Position numbers and translations under genes: made by a program. A stretch of 64,000 bases of DNA. Origin: Leptolinea sp. HRD-7 (lineage in GTDB: Bacteria; Chloroflexota; Anaerolineae; Anaerolineales; Anaerolineaceae). The stretch is from NCBI GenBank assembly GCA_024363285.1, contig AP024710.1, positions 2,574,001-2,638,000 on the forward strand, given 5' to 3'. A model generated the notes under the pieces. The model was not told where the DNA came from. It was given only the letters and a program-made list of their open reading frames with translations, and did not search any database. Shown piece after piece: positions 60,371 through 64,000 of the stretch (positions within the stretch are counted from its first letter, which is position 1; every line of letters starts with the position of its first letter).

Positions 60371-61870
60371 ATGTTTAAAGAAACCCAATCAGACCAGTCA
60401 GGTGATTCGACAGCGTTTGTCATTTTTGGTGTTACCGGCGATCTTACCCGCCGAAAACTGATGCCGGCAATTTATGAATTGGCTGCCACAAACCGTTTGC
60501 CGGTAAATTTCCAATTAGTTGGATTTGCACGTCGGGATTGGACAGACGAAATACTGGTACAAAACATGACGGAGGGTGTTGAAAAGTTCTCGCGCCGACA
60601 ACCGGTAGACACCGAGGTGATTAAAAATACGCTATCAAGCGCAACATATATCATGTCAGATTTTAATGATCCAGAAGGTTATAACAGGCTAGCTCGCCTG
60701 TTTGACACCCGAAAGATCTGTAATGTGATGTATTACCTGGCTACTCCGCCAGATAATTATGAAGAGATCATCCGCCATATAGGGAGCAGTTCTTTAAAAG
60801 ATCATTATTGTGGTTGGACAAGGATTGTCATTGAGAAACCATATGGTCGCGATATTCATTCAGCAACAGAATTAGATGGAGTGGTTCATTCAGTTTTCAA
60901 GGAAAATCAGGTATTTCGCATAGATCATTACCTGGGAAAAGAGACTGTACAGAATATTCTGGTATTCCGGTTTGCCAATGGTATTTTTGAACCTCTTTGG
61001 AACAATCATTATGTTGACCATGTGCAAATTACTGTATCTGAAACTAATGGAGTTGGAACTCGTGCTGGTTATTATGAGACTTCCGGTGTTATTCGAGATA
61101 TTTTTCAAAATCATTTGCTTCAGTTATTAAGTTTGACAGCCATGGAAGCACCTGTGGCTTTTAATGATAAGAGTGTGCGAGATGAAAAAGTAAAAATTCT
61201 CCGTTCACTTAGGCCCTGGAAGGCTTCTGATGCACTAGCGAATACATACCGGGCTCAATATGCATCAGGTATGATTGATGGTCAGCGTGTTCCCGGATAC
61301 AAAGATGAACCCGGAGTAGCCCCGGCTTCAATTACCGAAACATATATGGCCGCCAGGTTATTTGTTGACAACTGGCGATGGGCAGGTGTGCCTTTCTATG
61401 TTCGATCGGGTAAAAGAATGCCCGCATTTTTAACTGAAATCGCCATTCAGTTTAAACAGGTACCTCTACCTTTGTTTAATTGGCAGAACATGGCCGGTGA
61501 TGCGCCCAATGTGCTTGTTCTAAACCTTCAACCCAATGAAGGTATCACCCTGACATTTGGTGCCAAGCTTCCGGGACAGATAAATCAGATAGCTCCCGCA
61601 AAAATGGAATTTAACTATCAGCAGGCTTTTGGAGGTAATCCGCCTGAAGCGTATGTTCGCCTGTTGCAAGATGCCATGTCAGGTGATGCAACTTTATTCA
61701 CGCGGTCGGATGAAGTTCATGCCGCATGGGAATTTACCAGTTCCATTTTGGATGCCTGGAAGGGTAGTCAGGTAAAAAATCTTCCGGTGTATGAAGCTGG
61801 CACCTGGGGGCCGCCTGGTGCAGATGATTTTATTGGAGCTGGTGGCAGGCACTGGCGAGAGCCGGCATAA
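60371..61870 (+). CDS. zwf: Glucose-6-phosphate 1-dehydrogenase
   Basis: It oxidises glucose 6-phosphate to 6-phosphogluconolactone. The 499-residue length fits. The NAD(P)-binding FVIFGVTGDLTRRKLMPA, the signature RIDHYLGKETVQN, and the C-terminal-half WAGVPFYVRSGKRMP are clear. It follows gnd directly. Its stop is 2 bases from the stop of the convergent zinc-ribbon gene, with no terminator space. Confidence 0.96.
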   Translation: MFKETQSDQSGDSTAFVIFGVTGDLTRRKLMPAIYELAATNRLPVNFQLVGFARRDWTDEILVQNMTEGVEKFSRRQPVDTEVIKNTLSSATYIMSDFNDPEGYNRLARLFDTRKICNVMYYLATPPDNYEEIIRHIGSSSLKDHYCGWTRIVIEKPYGRDIHSATELDGVVHSVFKENQVFRIDHYLGKETVQNILVFRFANGIFEPLWNNHYVDHVQITVSETNGVGTRAGYYETSGVIRDIFQNHLLQLLSLTAMEAPVAFNDKSVRDEKVKILRSLRPWKASDALANTYRAQYASGMIDGQRVPGYKDEPGVAPASITETYMAARLFVDNWRWAGVPFYVRSGKRMPAFLTEIAIQFKQVPLPLFNWQNMAGDAPNVLVLNLQPNEGITLTFGAKLPGQINQIAPAKMEFNYQQAFGGNPPEAYVRLLQDAMSGDATLFTRSDEVHAAWEFTSSILDAWKGSQVKNLPVYEAGTWGPPGADDFIGAGGRHWREPA

Positions 61871-61872
61871 CG

Positions 61873-62457
61873 CTAATTGGCGGCTTCACCGCAATTTGGG
61901 CAAAATTTCTCACCGGTATTCAGCACGTTCCCGCATCGTTTACAGGTGCGGGGTTGTTGGCTTCCTAGAGGTGCACCGCAAGCCACACAATTTGATTCAC
62001 TAACTGGATTGGCACTGCCGCAATAGTCACATTCTAGCCGGCGTAATCGTTCAGATAGTTGCTGACCGGCGTTGACGGATTTTGCATATGCGTCTATTGT
62101 GTCCCAAACCTGTTGTGTTAGATTAAGCGATTCAATATCGGTTGCGATATCATCCAAACGTCCGAGAAGGCTCCACGGGTTACGCAAAGCGGTAAAAACT
62201 GAAAATCCAAGACTGGCAGCCACTCCGAACAATGCCTGCTGACCGATCTTTACCATGACCCCATCTTCCACTTTGTGGATAATAACTGTTAATGCAGTCT
62301 GACCGCCGGCTTCATAATCGCTTTTAGAAATCTGCACAGCTGTCTGGTTATTTGTTCCCTGACGAAAAACTCTATACGCGCCACGGTTAAAATGTGAATT
62401 CAACACAGTAGCGATGTCTTCCGGTAGGAGTGATCCGTAGTAAGTTTTCTGATCCAT
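61873..62457 (-). CDS. C-terminal zinc-ribbon protein of unknown function
   Basis: A 194-residue cytoplasmic protein. The N-terminal 135 residues (SLLPEDIATVLNSHFNRGAY onward) form no recognised family; one hydrophobic segment (about 72-90) may be buried or membrane-touching. The last 55 residues contain four CxxC pairs (CDYC, CVAC, CKRC, CPNC), two zinc ribbons. Such modules bind partners or nucleic acid. The ATG at 62457 has a -10-like TATAAC only 6 bases upstream, so the message could be leaderless. Confidence 0.78.
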   Translation of the reverse strand: MDQKTYYGSLLPEDIATVLNSHFNRGAYRVFRQGTNNQTAVQISKSDYEAGGQTALTVIIHKVEDGVMVKIGQQALFGVAASLGFSVFTALRNPWSLLGRLDDIATDIESLNLTQQVWDTIDAYAKSVNAGQQLSERLRRLECDYCGSANPVSESNCVACGAPLGSQQPRTCKRCGNVLNTGEKFCPNCGEAAN

Positions 62458-62549
62458 CTTTGCGTTATAATCAGCCCGATTTCAAAATCTTTCTTGTAAG
62501 AATTTCAATATTATATACGCAGGTTCCTGTTTTATGGTTGTGAAATACT

Positions 62550-63182
62550 ATGAATAGTACATCTAATTCAAGAATTTTAGTCTCAGGCGGATTGATATGT
62601 TTAATTAGCCTGTTGTTTCTTACGCAAATGAGACCGGTGGAAGCCAGTGGATTTCCACAGCAGCCCACCGTGATGATTCCTACAGTTACAAGCACACCGA
62701 TTGGAGCGGCTGTGACGGTTAAATCTGATCAGGAACAGATCAATGTCCGTTCCGGACCGGGAACGCTATACCCCAAAGTTGGTGTTTTATTAGCCGGACA
62801 GGTTATCCCTGCCAAAGGAAAATCGCCCGGTGGGGAATGGATATTGGTTGAATATCCGGGGGTAGAAGGTGGTACAGCCTGGTTGTACGCTCCGTTGGTT
62901 GATCTGGTTCCCGGAAGTGTTCTAGAAGTTGTTGAACCACCTCCTACACCCACTCCGCTTACAACAGCCACAATTAACCCGACACTGGCGGCTCAATTTA
63001 TTGTTACAAATGTGCCGACGCGCCTTCCGACTTTTACACCACCACCACCACTTCAAATACCTACTTTTCAACCGGTTGATTCCGGTGGGGTAAACACAAA
63101 AATCCCGCCTGGTATGTTGATAGTTTCTCTTCTAACCATCGGGGCGTTATTAGGAATGGTGTCTCTCACTCAGGGCCGTTAG
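62550..63182 (+). CDS. Exported SH3b-domain protein with Pro-rich stalk
   Basis: A 210-residue surface protein. An N-terminal signal or anchor (about 10-32) leads to one bacterial SH3 domain (about 55-120; INVRSGPGTLYPKVGVL), a Thr/Pro stalk (PPPTPTPLTTATINPT and later Pro runs), and a C-terminal membrane helix (about 187-205). SH3b domains often bind cell-wall peptides. The stalk resembles the linkers of the lipoproteins elsewhere in the window. The stop overlaps the convergent esterase stop by 17 bases. Confidence 0.82.
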   Translation: MNSTSNSRILVSGGLICLISLLFLTQMRPVEASGFPQQPTVMIPTVTSTPIGAAVTVKSDQEQINVRSGPGTLYPKVGVLLAGQVIPAKGKSPGGEWILVEYPGVEGGTAWLYAPLVDLVPGSVLEVVEPPPTPTPLTTATINPTLAAQFIVTNVPTRLPTFTPPPPLQIPTFQPVDSGGVNTKIPPGMLIVSLLTIGALLGMVSLTQGR

Positions 63183-63831
63183 TCACGAAAAAAAAGATCC
63201 ATTTTTTTACACAGGCGGAACTCATCTTATGTCCGCCTGTATTTTCACAATAATTGACCACAGCTCCACGGCGTATAAAGTAATCACGCGCATTTCTTGA
63301 TTCCTCAACTGGAAGCATGGTGTCATCGGAATTATGGGAAATGAAAAACTTTATTAAGGAGAAGTCAATTTTTGAAGCGAAATCAATAAACCCGGATGGC
63401 ATATAACCGGCCAGCGGAGCAACTTTTACCGGTGTTGACGTCAGACAAAGCGTGTATGCCATTGCAGCTCCCTGGCTGAAACCGATAATGTCCAATCGAT
63501 TTTCGGGTGAGTAACCGGGCACCCATCCTGAAAGCCGATCAATAAGTTTAATCGCCTGAGAATGAAATTTTTCTATATCAGGTCTCTGACCGATTGTTGC
63601 AATTCCCCAGGCATATCCTCCCGCCGGGCAAACAAGCGGAGCTCGAGGTGAAACGATCCAGGTATCTGTCGGTAACCCTCGGGAAAAAAACCACATGGAA
63701 TTCTCGTCACCTGTCCATCCGTGAAGAAGCAGAATTACCCGGTTAGTATTGGTGGATAATGGAGCCCGGACGCGGGCGAGCCATCCATCAGATTCTTTTA
63801 TATAAATCTCTTCAAGAATTCCTTTTGGCAC
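63166..63831 (-). CDS. Alpha/beta-hydrolase (carboxylesterase/phospholipase-like)
   Basis: A 221-residue serine hydrolase of the small esterase type. Motifs are LLHGWTGDENSMW (oxyanion side), nucleophile elbow GFSQGAAMAY, acid site region NSDDTMLP, and catalytic His in GGHKMS. Substrate is unknown; short-chain esters or lysophospholipid are likely. The start is GTG 63831 with GGTGG six bases upstream. It overlaps the preceding membrane-protein gene by 20 bases. Confidence 0.9.
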   Translation of the reverse strand: MPKGILEEIYIKESDGWLARVRAPLSTNTNRVILLLHGWTGDENSMWFFSRGLPTDTWIVSPRAPLVCPAGGYAWGIATIGQRPDIEKFHSQAIKLIDRLSGWVPGYSPENRLDIIGFSQGAAMAYTLCLTSTPVKVAPLAGYMPSGFIDFASKIDFSLIKFFISHNSDDTMLPVEESRNARDYFIRRGAVVNYCENTGGHKMSSACVKKWIFFFVTNGPE

Positions 63832-64000
63832 GTTTGACCACCCAATCCATAAGCCATATAACTCCGATGATCAATCCCATGGGTACCAGTCCACCAACAA
63901 GACATAGTAAACCCATCATAGCGGCTTCCTGACCATAGATCAGGAAAATGAGTCCATCGCCAACCAGGAAAAGAATGATTATTCCGCCAATTATGAGTCG
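63812..64000 (-). CDS. Partial two-helix membrane protein (5' end outside window)
   Basis: On the minus strand the frame is open from the window edge to a TGA at 63812-63814, giving 62 residues. Two hydrophobic helices are visible: LIIGGIIILFLVGDGLIFLI, then one around GLLCLVGGLVPMGLIIGVIW, followed by a basic tail VVKRAKRNS. There is no family match. It overlaps the esterase start by 20 bases, so the two are probably coupled. Confidence 0.65.
   Translation of the reverse strand, partial: RLIIGGIIILFLVGDGLIFLIYGQEAAMMGLLCLVGGLVPMGLIIGVIWLMDWVVKRAKRNS

Noticed and set aside
1-64000. CRISPR arrays, insertion sequences, prophage or integrative elements
   Set aside because: No regular repeat-spacer pattern, transposase, integrase or terminal inverted repeat was found; the genes look like normal chromosome.

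Overview
The window is a gene-dense bacterial chromosome segment with moderate G+C. It has very short spacers, many 4-bp ATGA overlaps and no gene-free stretch longer than about 300 bases. No ribosomal or other phylogenetic marker is present. The gene mix suggests a Chloroflexota (Anaerolineae-like) organism: lipoproteins with long Thr/Pro linkers, DUF3048 and DUF4349 lipoproteins, several GT-C membrane enzymes, a membrane pyrophosphatase, and inositol-phosphate synthase. This placement is an inference. I saw no insertion sequence, prophage, CRISPR array or rRNA, so the segment looks like core chromosome.

Layout. 0-3.6 kb: end of a Ser/Thr kinase, then two glutamine synthetases of different subclasses. 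3.7-8.5 kb: a triple-GAF histidine kinase, a dual-receiver LuxR-type regulator, and lysA. 8.5-13.2 kb (minus): a DinG-type helicase/exonuclease and a GT-C membrane protein. 13.3-26.8 kb (minus): an apparent 10-gene operon running metH, Hcy-methyltransferase/MTHFR, a small membrane protein, a GT-C protein, coaX, coaBC, two DUF3048 lipoproteins, a metallophosphatase and a DUF4349 lipoprotein, closed by a strong terminator. 26.9-31.2 kb (minus): a sensor diguanylate cyclase, a HAD-DinB fusion, a Cys-rich protein and EF-P. 31.4-36.1 kb: PPK2, then dus and another GT-C protein, then a self-contained tRNA-Asp unit. 36.1-40.6 kb (plus): a membrane protein, selA, an M24 peptidase, tsaD and an OsmC-like protein. 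40.6-48.1 kb (minus): ino1, a polysaccharide deacetylase-like lipoprotein, a HIT protein and three tandem LysM/M23 lipoproteins. 48.3 kb: a divergent TetR regulator. 49.0-53.3 kb (plus): a cellulose-synthase-like operon (membrane-anchored beta-sandwich protein, BcsA-like synthase with PilZ, GH5 lipoprotein). 53.3-64 kb: H+-pyrophosphatase, an LsrG-like monooxygenase with Fe-alcohol dehydrogenase, DegV, an S58 peptidase, gnd-zwf, a zinc-ribbon protein, an SH3 surface protein, an esterase and a truncated membrane protein.

How the parts fit. Many genes serve the cell envelope: eight predicted lipoproteins, three GT-C enzymes, three LysM/M23 hydrolases, a deacetylase and a c-di-GMP-responsive glucan synthase. 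The diguanylate cyclase at 27-29 kb could supply the signal read by the PilZ domain. Central metabolism is represented by nitrogen assimilation, lysine, methionine/folate/B12, CoA, the oxidative pentose phosphate branch, and PPi/polyphosphate energetics. The most interesting locus is the compact three-gene, cellulose-synthase-like operon, in which a short jelly-roll protein with one C-terminal helix sits where BcsB would be expected.
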